This document shows, piece by piece, positions 27,042 to 36,716 of a DNA stretch of 64,000 bases; the first letter of the stretch is position 1; every line of letters starts with the position of its first letter. Where the stretch lies: contig NZ_JADHDA010000005.1 of the NCBI RefSeq assembly GCF_015277735.1, positions 186,001 to 250,000 on the forward strand, written 5' to 3'. The notes under the pieces were generated by a model. That model was not told the origin of the DNA, ran no database searches, and saw only the letters and a program-made list of their open reading frames with translations. Both the position numbers and the translations under genes were made by a program. Source of the stretch: Psychrobacter sp. NG254. GTDB taxonomy: Bacteria > Pseudomonadota > Gammaproteobacteria > Pseudomonadales > Moraxellaceae.

Positions 27042-28010
27042 ATTGGATTCCTTGATTATGATGATTAAATTGATGCGATATTTATAACGTTGGAGTTTTT
27101 GGCAAACGCATATTGACTGTTATTAAGCAGGTAATTCTTGTTTGACTATTTTGTTTAAAAATAGGTTGTCACATAAAGGGTATCGGTAGTAGTATCGAAG
27201 ATATCGCTTTACTATACAGTAAAATTAAATAGCGAGAGCAGTAAAAATAAGTTCGTTATTAGTTATAGTGATAGGTTTCTCAGGTCATATTATGGGTGCT
27301 AGTTATTTAGCACGGCTTATTAAGATGGCTGATTTGATAGAGTAATTATAACAAAATCTAAGCCTTAAATTAGGGTCATAAACACACTAAGCGACACTAG
27401 ATGTCGTATGGTATACCGCTGAAATTTACAGAGATGGCAACTAATACGGATATGATTTAGGACCTGATAATGACTTCGCTTGTCAATAGATTCAGGAGTT
27501 GTCCACAACAAATAATGTGTTTAATTTTATGGTTTGTGAAACATCATCGATACCTTAAATATTTAAAAAAATATTTAAAATAATTTTCTATGGTTATCTA
27601 TTTAATGTAAATATATGATTTTAAACAAATTTTAAATTGTACAAAAAATGAACGATTTTACCTTAACCTTTAAGTTACCTAGCCATATAGTTGTCAAGTG
27701 GCGACTTATACACAGGGTTATCCACAGCTTATGGGGAGAACTCTGCAAGCCCTTATAGTACCTATGTTTGCGCGAACAAGCGATATACTAGAAGCCTCTC
27801 ATACTGTGCGTTTAATACTTATAAAGACAATATTTAATCAATAAACGCGGCTGTGAGACCGATGTTTCACATAATGATAATTTAGACTATTCCACGTATT
27901 GCCATACTATAGGCCTTTAAAGTCAGGGGTGTGACCACAGAATGACGATTAAAATCTCGTTAAGCATATTAATAGGTGCAATAGCAAGACTATATATAGA
28001 CATAAAAAAT
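27042..28010. other. Long AT-rich non-coding region between recA and trmB
   Basis: About 1 kb with no supported gene. It contains TTGTCCACA (27499-27507), a very AT-rich stretch at 27541-27660 and then TTATACACA (27706-27714) and TTATCCACA (27718-27726), which resemble DnaA boxes. The proximal ~150 bases must hold the recA promoter. Confidence 0.6.
27499..27726. promoter_or_regulatory. DnaA-box-like sites flanking an AT-rich stretch
   Basis: One site TTGTCCACA at 27499, then two close sites TTATACACA and TTATCCACA twelve bases apart (27706 and 27718), all in the same orientation. The last is the perfect E. coli consensus box. Between them lie runs such as ATTTAAAAAAATATTTAAAA (from 27559). 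Confidence 0.5.
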
Positions 28011-28014
28011 AGGC

Positions 28015-28046
28015 ACAAAAAAGCGGCTACATCAGATAGCCGCTTT
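28015..28046 (-). terminator. Terminator after trmB
   Basis: Reading the minus strand, AAAGCGGCTA, loop TCTGATG, TAGCCGCTTT, then a run of Ts. It lies 32 bases past the trmB stop. Confidence 0.85.
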
Positions 28047-28077
28047 ATCAAAATTATCGAGAGTTAAAGAGTCTCTA

Positions 28078-28917
28078 TCAGTCTTTAATATAGATTAAGT
28101 CCCAAACACCATGACCACGGTCAAGACCACGACGCTCAAACTTAGTCATTGGACGAAAGTCAGGACGGTCAGTGAAATTGCCAGCGCCCGCTTTGTTGGT
28201 CAATCCAGCAAAACCATCCAATACTTCAACCATCCAAAATGCATAATGCTCCCAGTCAGTCGCCGCATGGAACCAACCGCCTTGTTTTAGACTACGCGTT
28301 AAGATAGTCATACGTTCAGGACTGACAAAACGACGTTTGTAATGACGTTTTTTCTGCCATGGATCAGGGAAATAAAGCTGAATACGGTCAATATGGTTTT
28401 CTGGCAATTGTTTGAGCAATTGAATGGCATCACCATTGATGATTTTGACATTGCTTAATTCTTGTGTACCCGCCATATAAGCGCATTTGCCAATACCAGG
28501 TTCATGCACTTCGACCCCGACAAAGTTACGGCTAGGCTCAGCGGCTGCCATCTCAATAAATGAAACGCCTAAGCCAAAACCAATCTCTAAAGTAAGTGGG
28601 GCATCAGAGCCGTTTGGGCTATCAGCGAATAACGTGCGTAGGTTGTCAATACCGGTAAGGTCGCCATCACCGAAACTATTATTGACCAGATACTCAGAAA
28701 ACTCTGGCGCAGTCAGTGCCAGCTCAGCGTTCTTATTCATGTGCGTGCGGCGCTTCATAAACGTATTGACGATACGAATATGCTTGTCAGAGTTAGGCTC
28801 TATCTCTTGGCTCTCGCTGGTGTCCGTATCGATAGGCTCATTAGTGCTATTGAGAGTGTGTTCATCAGTAGTATCAGTACTATTGATGGTGTCATTGATA
28901 TCAGTAGGTTGACTCAT
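28078..28917 (-). CDS. trmB: tRNA (guanine-N7)-methyltransferase
   Basis: Makes m7G46 in the variable loop of tRNAs. 279 residues: SAM loop [11 protein letters not shown] (about 102-112), [10 protein letters not shown] (about 124), and the signature [16 protein letters not shown] (about 182-197). The first ~50 residues are a Thr/Ser/Asp/Asn-rich extension before the usual N-terminus. No ribosome-site-backed internal start replaces it. The gene has its own terminator. Confidence 0.95.
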   Translation of the reverse strand: MSQPTDINDTINSTDTTDEHTLNSTNEPIDTDTSESQEIEPNSDKHIRIVNTFMKRRTHMNKNAELALTAPEFSEYLVNNSFGDGDLTGIDNLRTLFADSPNGSDAPLTLEIGFGLGVSFIEMAAAEPSRNFVGVEVHEPGIGKCAYMAGTQELSNVKIINGDAIQLLKQLPENHIDRIQLYFPDPWQKKRHYKRRFVSPERMTILTRSLKQGGWFHAATDWEHYAFWMVEVLDGFAGLTNKAGAGNFTDRPDFRPMTKFERRGLDRGHGVWDLIYIKD

Positions 28918-29113
28918 AGGATTCGTAAGGCTTAATTAGGTAAGTGATGTTTGCTTATTATAAGTTAAATCCATACAACTGTGAATGTACAATCCGCTTT
29001 TAGCGTGTTTGCTGGTTAGTGTGATGGTTTCTGTATACTACACATGAGTTTTGGCGTTATCATATAATGACAGTTTCTAGACATTTTTCTAAGAATCAGT
29101 AGAGCGTATTGCC

Positions 29114-30043
29114 ATGCTATTTATTGAGACGGACTCACCGCCACCTTTTTATCAAGAATCATTAACGCCTACCAAGCGTCAGCAGTTGGATAAATGGTTC
29201 ATTGGTAATCGTACCCAACGTTATTATCTTAAACGCTTTGAGCAGTTTGATCGGCAGGGATACCTATCACCGAAATGGCATTGGGCTGCATTTTTTATCA
29301 CTTTTCCTTGGTTGCTATACCGTAAGCGCTATATGGATGCCATTGTCTATAGCGTGGCAGGATGGTCATTCATCCAGCTAAACGTGGCCATCGTGCTCGT
29401 GGCTTTTGAGTTCGTCGCGATGTCCTATGTGCCAGATGCTGACCAGATGGCCACCCGTATCGGTATTGCGGCTATGATTTGGCTATTTTGGTCTGCTATG
29501 GTGGCGCGCTGGACGGATGCGTATTATTATCGAATGGCGCGACGTGAGATCGCTGATGCTATCAATGACCATCCGCGAGACGAGGCAAAACAGAAGTCGC
29601 ATCTGCAAAGAGAGGGCGGCGTCAGCTTATTTGGATTGGCATTAGGGTTTGGACTCTTTGCTTTTTCGCTATTGGTCATCAAGGTGCAATTTTTACCTAT
29701 CATTGCTAAACCAAAAGAAAATGCAGTGCTGTTCGATACTTATGATATTGCCAAAAACGCACAAAACCGAGTGGCGTTGATTTATCAGCAGACAGGCCAA
29801 TGCCCAGTAAATCTACCTCTTAGTACCGAACAGCAGCAACTACGTATGTATGTCGATACCCAAGCCGCTGGCGTGCTCAGCACCGACTGTGCGGTGGTGG
29901 CAACGATTCAAAATGTGACATTCCCCATACGCTATCTAAACGATCAAACTTTGGTTTTTTATCACATCCCAGACAGTGATGACTGGAGCTGTACAAGCTC
30001 GCTGAACAAGAAACAAGCGCCCCCAAACTGTATCGCTGATTGA
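29114..30043 (+). CDS. DUF2628 membrane protein with pilin-like C-terminal domain
   Basis: 309 residues. The N-terminal ~150 match DUF2628: Y-Y-L-K-R-F-E-Q-F ... S-P-K-W-H-W-A-A-F-F-I-T-F-P-W-L-L-Y-R-K (about 52-72) and two or three membrane helices up to about 145. A further helix (about 178-198) leads into an extracytoplasmic domain that looks like the globular part of type IV pilins: A-K-N-A-Q-N-R-V-A-L-I-Y-Q-Q-T-G-Q-C-P, then four cysteines with the closing W-S-C-T-S-S ... A-P-P-N-C. Such a domain could interact with pilus or envelope parts; function unknown. Convergent with the antiporter gene. Confidence 0.75.
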   Translation: MLFIETDSPPPFYQESLTPTKRQQLDKWFIGNRTQRYYLKRFEQFDRQGYLSPKWHWAAFFITFPWLLYRKRYMDAIVYSVAGWSFIQLNVAIVLVAFEFVAMSYVPDADQMATRIGIAAMIWLFWSAMVARWTDAYYYRMARREIADAINDHPRDEAKQKSHLQREGGVSLFGLALGFGLFAFSLLVIKVQFLPIIAKPKENAVLFDTYDIAKNAQNRVALIYQQTGQCPVNLPLSTEQQQLRMYVDTQAAGVLSTDCAVVATIQNVTFPIRYLNDQTLVFYHIPDSDDWSCTSSLNKKQAPPNCIAD

Positions 30044-30066
30044 GGGCTGCAGCTACTTATTTTTTG

Positions 30067-31953
30067 CTAATGTTTAGCATCTTTTGCGGTACTATCAGGC
30101 TCATCCACTGGTGTTGCCTGACTCTTTAATGCCTCATAAAAATCGGTCAAATCCATTTTACGTGCCTTACCGATATCCTCGTCAAACAAGCTTTCGAGCT
30201 CTGCCATCGCTGACTGCGCCGATTCAATCATACTGGCTTCGTCATCATAAATGGCTTGCTGACGCTCGATCAAATCATCATCATAATCACGGAAAGTTTG
30301 CACCGTTTCGCGTGCTTTTTCTGGTGAGATACCGAGTAGTTGTAGCGACTCACGTGACATATCTAAAGACGACAAATACGTCTCACGCCAAATATGACGG
30401 ACCCCAACTTCGCGCAGACGATAGTAATGCTGACGATCCCGCGCTCTTGCCAATACAATCAGTTCAGGGTAATTCTTACGAAGATACTGAGCGGTAGTAA
30501 TAGAGCGTTCTAAGTCATCGATGGCAAGAATAAATACACGCGCTTTTTGAATACCTGCCGCTCGTAGAATTTCGGGGTTTTTTGGATCGCCATAATAGAC
30601 TTGATTACCAAATTTACGTACAAAATCCACTCGGTTTGCAGAGCGTTCGATGGCGGTAAATTCGATATTATGCATGCGCAGTACACGGCCGATAATCTGA
30701 CCGACACGGCCGAAGCCCGCGATAATAACCTGATGTTCATGATCGGGAATCGTATCGTATTCGCGGCTCGGTTTGCTCTTAGCAAATAACGGTTCGCCCA
30801 CTTTTTCTAACAACAAGAATGCTAGTGGTGTCAGTGCCATCGAGATGGTAACCACAAGGTTTAAGGTATTGGCAAGCTCAGGACGTAAGACGTTTTGGGC
30901 AGTGGCGACACTAAATAGGACAAAAGCAAACTCACCACCTTGGGCCAAGGTCACGCCCAATCTGATACTGGTCGGCCAGCGATTGCCTGATGCTTTTGCG
31001 ATACCTGCAATCACCGCAAACTTGATAAACATCAAGGCGAGCGCACAGCCAATAATAAAGATGGGTTCTGCCAAAATGAGTTTTACGTCGGTGAGCATAC
31101 CGACCGACATAAAGAATAGACCTAATAGTAAGCCTTTAAATGGCTCGATACTGGCTTCTAACTCGTGACGGTACTCAGAATCTGCTAGCAACACACCAGT
31201 CAAAAATGCGCCTAATGCCATCGATAGACCGATTTGACCCATCAAGATAGACACGCCCATCACAATAAATAGCGCGACCGCTGTCAGTAGCTCTGACGCA
31301 CCACTGGAGGCCACAAATTTAAAGAAGGGTCGAACCACATAACGGCTGGCGAAAATCAGTCCAGCAAAAACAGCGAATACTTTACCAAAATAAATCAAAT
31401 CGTAGCTTTGTTCACGCACCCCTGACAAGAACGGAATGACGGCCAGTAACGGAATGACGGCGATATCTTGGAATAAAAGGATAGTAAATGCTTCTCGACC
31501 ATGTGTGCTTGAGAGCTGCTGTTTTTCGGTCAGTATCTGTAGCACAAACGCAGTAGAGGAGAGCGCCAAACCAAAACCCACGATAAAAGCGGTATCTAGT
31601 TGTAAGGAGAAAAACTGATGCAACAGCCACATGAGTAGCGTACCAGTCAGACCAACTTGCAAACCGCCCAATACAAATATAGAGCGGCGCAGCGCCCAAA
31701 GCCGTGAAGGTTGCAGTTCAAGCCCGATAATGAACAGCAGCATGACCACGCCAAATTCTGAAAAGTGCAATAGGCTCTCTGCGTCGCCTGCTACATCCAA
31801 TCCACTTGGACCCAATATGAGTCCGGTGATGAGATAGCCTAAAACGGTTGCAATACCAAAGCGTTTGCCAAGGGGGACGAAGAGCAGCGCTGCTCCCAAA
31901 AAGATAGTGGCTTGCAACATGAGATTTGGTGAGCCAGCGGCAGCAGCAAACAT
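30067..31953 (-). CDS. CPA2 cation:proton antiporter (KefB/KefC type)
   Basis: 628 residues: about twelve membrane helices up to residue ~385 (with the conserved F-G-V-V-M-L-L-F-I-I-G-L-E-L and the G-x-A-L-S-S-T-A motif, here G-L-A-L-S-S-T-A-F), then an RCK/TrkA-N NAD-binding domain starting V-I-I-A-G-F-G-R-V-G-Q-I-I-G (about 407-420), and an acidic/coiled tail. This is the layout of glutathione-gated K+ efflux systems and related Na+ or K+/H+ antiporters. No KefF/KefG oxidoreductase gene is nearby, so the specific substrate and gating stay open. Confidence 0.88.
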   Translation of the reverse strand: MFAAAAGSPNLMLQATIFLGAALLFVPLGKRFGIATVLGYLITGLILGPSGLDVAGDAESLLHFSEFGVVMLLFIIGLELQPSRLWALRRSIFVLGGLQVGLTGTLLMWLLHQFFSLQLDTAFIVGFGLALSSTAFVLQILTEKQQLSSTHGREAFTILLFQDIAVIPLLAVIPFLSGVREQSYDLIYFGKVFAVFAGLIFASRYVVRPFFKFVASSGASELLTAVALFIVMGVSILMGQIGLSMALGAFLTGVLLADSEYRHELEASIEPFKGLLLGLFFMSVGMLTDVKLILAEPIFIIGCALALMFIKFAVIAGIAKASGNRWPTSIRLGVTLAQGGEFAFVLFSVATAQNVLRPELANTLNLVVTISMALTPLAFLLLEKVGEPLFAKSKPSREYDTIPDHEHQVIIAGFGRVGQIIGRVLRMHNIEFTAIERSANRVDFVRKFGNQVYYGDPKNPEILRAAGIQKARVFILAIDDLERSITTAQYLRKNYPELIVLARARDRQHYYRLREVGVRHIWRETYLSSLDMSRESLQLLGISPEKARETVQTFRDYDDDLIERQQAIYDDEASMIESAQSAMAELESLFDEDIGKARKMDLTDFYEALKSQATPVDEPDSTAKDAKH

Positions 31954-32042
31954 TTGGGCTCCTTAAAAATTGAAATAAAGTAAACAATATAAAATAGAGA
32001 GGATTAAAAAAGTACGTTTGAAAAATATCGCGCTAATACTTA

Positions 32043-32756
32043 TTATTTTTTACGATAAATTTTCCACACACCATTGTCTGCAAGGGGGTTGCTATATGCA
32101 TCATTACGACGTTTGCGCGGTGTCTGCCTGCTATCGACAATCTTAAAGTCAGGTAGTGCATGTACGATGAGTCCAGTACGATAGAAACGTACGCGCTCAG
32201 GCTCTAACATCTCACCCTTAGTATCACGGCAAAAAACGTAAGCACGCAAATCGATAAACTCACGATGAGCCACCAAACGCGCCTCATCATCGTTATCGAG
32301 TACCGCTGTCATGCGCACAATCTCATCATCACTATAGTGTCCACACTTATCAGTCAATGCACCTACTGAGCCAAAGCTTTTGGATTCTTTGGCGTGAGTT
32401 TTTGTCAGATGCAAACGCTGAACATGATAGATAAACTGTGGTATCTCTAGGCTGGCTGGTAGCGGCAGGTAATCAGGTGGCAGATTGGCCGCTGGGTAAA
32501 AGGTGTTTGCGCGCTCAAGCAGACTATTCCACTGCTGCTGATAGGTCTGCACTTCAGCCAGATTGCCCTCATAGATTGGCATATCGCGAACCTGCCTTAG
32601 AATATCAGGTGGGAATTTTTCATTACGAAAATTGGCAATGTCTTCTTGCAAGGTTGATAGCAACGCTTTGGCATATTTTTTGCCAGCTGTCGACGTAGGG
32701 TCATCGTTACCATCAATATGGCTGGGGGCAACAAAGGGAGCTGAGCGTCTAGACAT
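32043..32756 (-). CDS. Hypothetical protein, 237 aa
   Basis: Not recognised. Soluble, no signal peptide. The N-terminus is polar, then helices rich in Q/N/L (Q-T-Y-Q-Q-Q-W-N-S-L near 70), a middle section around H-Y-S-D-D-E-I-V-R-M-T, and a C-terminal strand-rich region with A-Y-V-F-C-R-D-T-K-G-E and V-R-F-Y-R-T-G-L-I. It ends in a basic tail N-G-V-W-K-I-Y-R-K-K. It lies between the antiporter and the CDF exporter on the same strand, 89 bases before the antiporter gene. Confidence 0.7.
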   Translation of the reverse strand: MSRRSAPFVAPSHIDGNDDPTSTAGKKYAKALLSTLQEDIANFRNEKFPPDILRQVRDMPIYEGNLAEVQTYQQQWNSLLERANTFYPAANLPPDYLPLPASLEIPQFIYHVQRLHLTKTHAKESKSFGSVGALTDKCGHYSDDEIVRMTAVLDNDDEARLVAHREFIDLRAYVFCRDTKGEMLEPERVRFYRTGLIVHALPDFKIVDSRQTPRKRRNDAYSNPLADNGVWKIYRKK

Positions 32757-32919
32757 AGTAGGAATTCATTAAGTAAACGTTAATAAGTTATTTAAATATA
32801 CAGCAATTATCGTGACAATATGCCAGTCGCGCTGACTTTTTCGATATTTTAACATGCTAGAACAGCGTTCGTGTTTAAGGCGTGTTTGATAATTCACAAA
32901 TAGGCACTGCAATATCTAT

Positions 32920-34110
32920 TTAATGTGAGTGCCCGATATGGCCACCTGCTGTTTTTATTGGGCGCTCTGATATGTCACAAACGAGAGTGTCGCTATGAAG
33001 GCTGTTTTGTGGATGCGATGAGCTTTCAACTTGGATAGTGGCATGATGAATGCCTAATGTTAATAGGCTTTGTTCAAGACTGGTAATCAGGATACTTGAC
33101 TCATGAATGCTCATTTCACCATCGACCACCACGTGACAAGAGAGTGCATTAAGTCCGCTAGTAATGCTCCAGACATGGAGGTCATGCACCTTTTGTACTT
33201 GAGGATGCGCGAGTAGTTTTTGCGCCACATCGACTAGCGATATATTGGCAGGCGTGCCTTCCATTAATATATGCACAGAATCACGTACGACACGGTAGCC
33301 ACTGACTAAAATAAGCACGGCAACGATGACAGACGCCGCCGCATCTGCCCATATCCAACCAAACGCTATCATCAGTAAAGCTGCGATAATGGCAGCAACA
33401 GAACCTAATAAATCGCTCAATACATGCAAATAAGCACTTTGCATATTAAGGTTAACGGGTTCTGTATTACTAGGTTTCTGCTCTGCGACCTTAGCATCAT
33501 CCGTACCATGACCATGACCATGATCATGCGACTCTCCACCTTGGTTGCCTCGGTGCATAAGCCATGCGACCAAGATATTAACCAACATGCCGACAGTGGC
33601 AACGATCAGCATCCCTCGGGTCGCAATGTCTGGCGGGGCGTTAAAGCGTTTAATCGCTTCATAAAAAATCATCAGAGCGATAATGACGAGTGTCGCGCCA
33701 TTCAACATAGCGACCAGTATCTCAAAACGCTTGTAGCCAAAGGTTTTTTGATGGGTGGCGGCTTTTTCACCAATTTTGAATGCCATGAGGGTTGCACCTA
33801 GCGCTATCGCATCGCTGAGCATATGCCCTGCATCAGACAGCAGTGCCAAGCTTCCTGTTAGCCAGCCACCAATCGCCTCAATGAACATATAACCTGTGAT
33901 GATGACAAAGCTAAAGAGTAAGGTGCGCTGATAACCTCTGGTATCTTGTGATGCTATCGTCTGCTCTAAATGCCCATCATGATCGTGGTTGTCTTGAGCA
34001 TTAGGGGTGTAATGATGCTCAGTATTATCTTTTAGATGGTCAGGCATATCAGTGCCCTTATTCTGATGAGTGTGAGAATGCGCTTTGGCGTTTGAATTTT
34101 TTTGATTCAT
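32920..34110 (-). CDS. Cation diffusion facilitator (CzcD/ZitB-like zinc exporter)
   Basis: 396 residues from ATG 34108-34110 (the frame extends four codons to a TTG). Six membrane helices with the transport-site pairs L-L-S-D-A-G-H-M-L-S-D (about 87-97) and H-V-L-S-D-L-L-G (about 228-235), the usual H/D metal ligands of Zn-CDFs. Three His-rich stretches flank it: N-terminal H-S-H-T-H and H-D-H-D-G-H, the cytoplasmic loop D-H-G-H-G-H-G-T, and the tail G-G-H-I-G-H-S-H. These suggest zinc (or Co/Cd) efflux from the cytosol. No regulator gene is adjacent. Confidence 0.93.
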   Translation of the reverse strand: MNQKNSNAKAHSHTHQNKGTDMPDHLKDNTEHHYTPNAQDNHDHDGHLEQTIASQDTRGYQRTLLFSFVIITGYMFIEAIGGWLTGSLALLSDAGHMLSDAIALGATLMAFKIGEKAATHQKTFGYKRFEILVAMLNGATLVIIALMIFYEAIKRFNAPPDIATRGMLIVATVGMLVNILVAWLMHRGNQGGESHDHGHGHGTDDAKVAEQKPSNTEPVNLNMQSAYLHVLSDLLGSVAAIIAALLMIAFGWIWADAAASVIVAVLILVSGYRVVRDSVHILMEGTPANISLVDVAQKLLAHPQVQKVHDLHVWSITSGLNALSCHVVVDGEMSIHESSILITSLEQSLLTLGIHHATIQVESSSHPQNSLHSDTLVCDISERPIKTAGGHIGHSH

Positions 34111-34305
34111 AACGACACTCAAGTCTGCTGATTGATGTGCTAATTAACCAATACTCAAAAAAAGTGTAGGGGCTTTATCGCATAATATTTGACTATAGCT
34201 ATAAATTTAACATAGCCAAGTATCAGACGCTGTAACAACGAAGTAAATATGCAGGTGATAGAGGAAAGAGGCAGTGATATCGGCTATTCGATTTGTATAT
34301 TAGGG

Positions 34306-36606
34306 TTACCAGCCGACAGGGTCGATGTCCAAGGTAAGTTTGAGATACTTAGCACTTGGCAAGGCTAGAACGGGTTGCCACCATTGATTCAATACATGGT
34401 GCAGCTGCCGCCGGTCTTTGGCTAAGAGCAACAGCTGTGCATGATAGCGGCTGTTCTTTTTGCTCATTGGTGCATCAATAGGTCCGAGGACAGCGAGATT
34501 ATGAGCATGTGGCAAATGAGCAATGGCATCTTTGAGTGCTTGCGTGGTGGCTGCTAATGTTTTGCCTTCACAGCGTATCAATGCAGCATGGCTATGAGGC
34601 GGTAAGCCCATCATTTTGCGCTCTTGCAGCAGCTCGCGAGCAAATGACAAATAACCGTCTTTGACCAGTTTTAACAGCAGCTCGTTATCAGGTTGCAAGG
34701 TCTGGATTAAGACGCGCCCAGATTTGTCACCGCGCCCTGCACGGCCTGCTACCTGAATCATGAGCTGCGCGGTATGCTCTGGTGAGCGAAAGTCTGCTGA
34801 TAAGAAGCCTCGATCGGCATTAGGCAAGCAAACCAGCGTGACATTGGGAAAATGATGACCTTTAGCGACCATTTGCGTGCCGACCAATATGGCAGGATTG
34901 CCTCGATTAATTTGCTGATAGATATTCTCCCAGCTGTCTTTGCGCCTTGTGGTATCACGGTCGATTTGAATAATCGGATAGAGCTCTTTGCTGGTTTGGG
35001 GATTGGCAAAGATGGCATGTAGGTTTTCGCTGAGCCTTGTGGTTCCCATACCTTTGGCATCTAGATTTTGACTGCCGCAATCAGGGCAGACAGTAGGAAT
35101 GTAGGCTTGCCAATCGCAGTGATGGCATTTCAAATAAGAATTGGCTGAATAGTTGCTGTGCTGAGATCCGCTGTTATAGTGAACGGTCAGATGAGCGTCA
35201 CAGCGCGGGCAGTCCGCCTGCCAGCCGCACGCTTCGCACAATAAGACAGGCGCATAGCCACGACGATTCAAAAATATTAATACCTGATCGCCTGCTTCTA
35301 GTGTTTGTTTGATTGCCCCAATCAAGGCGTCTGTCAACCCTGTATCGTAGCGCGCACCATCATCTTGTGCTTGCTGATGAGTGCTTTGCAAGCGTGCATC
35401 GATTAGCTGCATGGTTGCAGGTCTGGCATTGCCAGGACGAGTCAGCAGCTGACATTCTACCAGCTTGCCATCATCGACCAGTTTTAGATGCTCAAGAGAA
35501 GGCGTTGCCGTACCAAGCACAACGGGGATTTTGTACTGATGGCCGCGATAAAGTGCGACGTCAGCGGCATGGTAACGCAGTGTGTCTTGCTGCTTATACG
35601 AGCCATCATGGGCTTCATCCACGACGATGAGTCCCAGATTAGCAAAGGGATATAGCACCGCTGAGCGCGTACCAATAACGATTTGAGCATGTCCCGTACG
35701 GCAGTCCTGCCAACCTTGCAAGCGATGGGTGTTGGTCATCCCAGAATGTAATAAGACAATATGGGCGGCGAAGCGACTGGCGAACCGTGCACGCGTTTGC
35801 GGTGTCAGCCCAATCTCTGGTACCAAAATCAGCACCTGTTTGCCAGCTTCTAGCACCGCTTGCATCGCTTGCAGATAGACCTCAGTTTTGCCACTGCCAG
35901 TAATACCATTTAGCAGAAAACCAGTATAGTTCTCGGACTCATGTGCAGCAATAATCGCGTCGACGGCAAGCTTTTGCTCATCATTGAGATCAAGTGGCAT
36001 TTTTGCCAGTTTAACGGGAGCAGGTGCTTGTTTGTGCTCGATATAGCGCTCGATAAGACCTTTGTCTTCGAGCGTCTTTAGGAAGGTTCGCTGCATACCT
36101 TCTAATAGCAGGACATCTTCACTCGCGCCATGCTGACCATGTAGCTTTAGCATATCGAACTGCTGCTTTTGCTTTTTTGCGTTGGCACGAAAATCATCAT
36201 CAGTGATATGCGTCAGGATTCGCCAATGCGTAATCAGTAAGTCTAAGGGTTTGCCTTGACGAACGAGGCTTGGCAGAATAACGGATAAGACATCACCAAG
36301 CGGATAATGATAGTAACGTGCCAGCCAATAGGTAAGAGTTAGCATACTAGGCTCTAGTATAGGCTCAGCATCCAAACACTGATTGATGGGTTTTATTTTA
36401 TTGATGGGTACGCTGCTGTCTTTTTGATCGACATGAGCGATTACGATGCCAATCAATGTCTGACGACCAAATGAAACCTCAACACGGCTACCTATCTGTG
36501 GTAGCGAGGCATTTGGCAAACCCTCCATATTGGCCGGTAGGCTATAGTCAAATACCCGATAAAGGGGAACAGGCAGGGCAACTTGTACCAACATAAACGG
36601 CTTCAC
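34306..36606 (-). CDS. priA: Replication restart helicase PriA
   Basis: 3'-5' helicase that rebuilds replication forks. 766 residues: N-terminal 3'-end-binding domain (V-A-L-P-V-P-L-Y-R-V-F-D-Y), Walker A G-I-T-G-S-G-K-T-E-V-Y (about 234-244), D-E-A-H box (about 328), aromatic-rich loop, and eight zinc-binding cysteines in C-x2-C-x6-C-x2-C then C-x2-C-x9-C-x2-C order between about 455 and 525. The R-G motif A-G-R-A-G-R-G is near residue 620. It ends the ridA-side gene group; a perfect palindrome lies just upstream of it. Confidence 0.97.
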   Translation of the reverse strand: MKPFMLVQVALPVPLYRVFDYSLPANMEGLPNASLPQIGSRVEVSFGRQTLIGIVIAHVDQKDSSVPINKIKPINQCLDAEPILEPSMLTLTYWLARYYHYPLGDVLSVILPSLVRQGKPLDLLITHWRILTHITDDDFRANAKKQKQQFDMLKLHGQHGASEDVLLLEGMQRTFLKTLEDKGLIERYIEHKQAPAPVKLAKMPLDLNDEQKLAVDAIIAAHESENYTGFLLNGITGSGKTEVYLQAMQAVLEAGKQVLILVPEIGLTPQTRARFASRFAAHIVLLHSGMTNTHRLQGWQDCRTGHAQIVIGTRSAVLYPFANLGLIVVDEAHDGSYKQQDTLRYHAADVALYRGHQYKIPVVLGTATPSLEHLKLVDDGKLVECQLLTRPGNARPATMQLIDARLQSTHQQAQDDGARYDTGLTDALIGAIKQTLEAGDQVLIFLNRRGYAPVLLCEACGWQADCPRCDAHLTVHYNSGSQHSNYSANSYLKCHHCDWQAYIPTVCPDCGSQNLDAKGMGTTRLSENLHAIFANPQTSKELYPIIQIDRDTTRRKDSWENIYQQINRGNPAILVGTQMVAKGHHFPNVTLVCLPNADRGFLSADFRSPEHTAQLMIQVAGRAGRGDKSGRVLIQTLQPDNELLLKLVKDGYLSFARELLQERKMMGLPPHSHAALIRCEGKTLAATTQALKDAIAHLPHAHNLAVLGPIDAPMSKKNSRYHAQLLLLAKDRRQLHHVLNQWWQPVLALPSAKYLKLTLDIDPVGW

Positions 36607-36652
36607 AGGTTTATTAGAGTAATCTTGTTTTAAAATAAAAGGGTAGAGACCA

Positions 36653-36679
36653 ATAAGCTTAGCATGATGCTAAGCTTAT
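36653..36679. repeat. Perfect 27-bp palindrome between ridA and priA
   Basis: ATAAGCTTAGCAT (36653-36665), central G, ATGCTAAGCTTAT (36667-36679). Thirteen-bp arms and a one-base centre. No T run, so it is not a canonical terminator; it lies 47 bases before priA and 38 after the ridA stop. Confidence 0.95.
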
Positions 36680-36716
36680 GATGGATCGACTTATAGAATA
36701 GTACTGACTATCGGTC

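Noticed and set aside
27116..27129. SOS-box-like CTGTTATTAAGCAG upstream of recA
   Set aside because: Spacing is CTG-N8-CAG, two bases short of the E. coli LexA box, and Moraxellaceae are known to lack a classical LexA; no claim made.
27499..27726. Chromosomal origin oriC
   Set aside because: DnaA-box-like sites and AT-rich DNA are present, but no dnaA/dnaN/gyrB/rpmH neighbours and flanking genes converge on the site; kept only as a site cluster.
27800..27840. dif-like sequence (GTGCGTTTAATACTTATAAAG)-type match
   Set aside because: Only the first half loosely resembles a XerC arm; the XerD half does not match TTATGTTAAAT, so I do not call a dif site.
28487..28912. 141-codon plus-strand frame inside trmB
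   Set aside because: Shadow of the low-complexity TrmB N-terminus; no start context.
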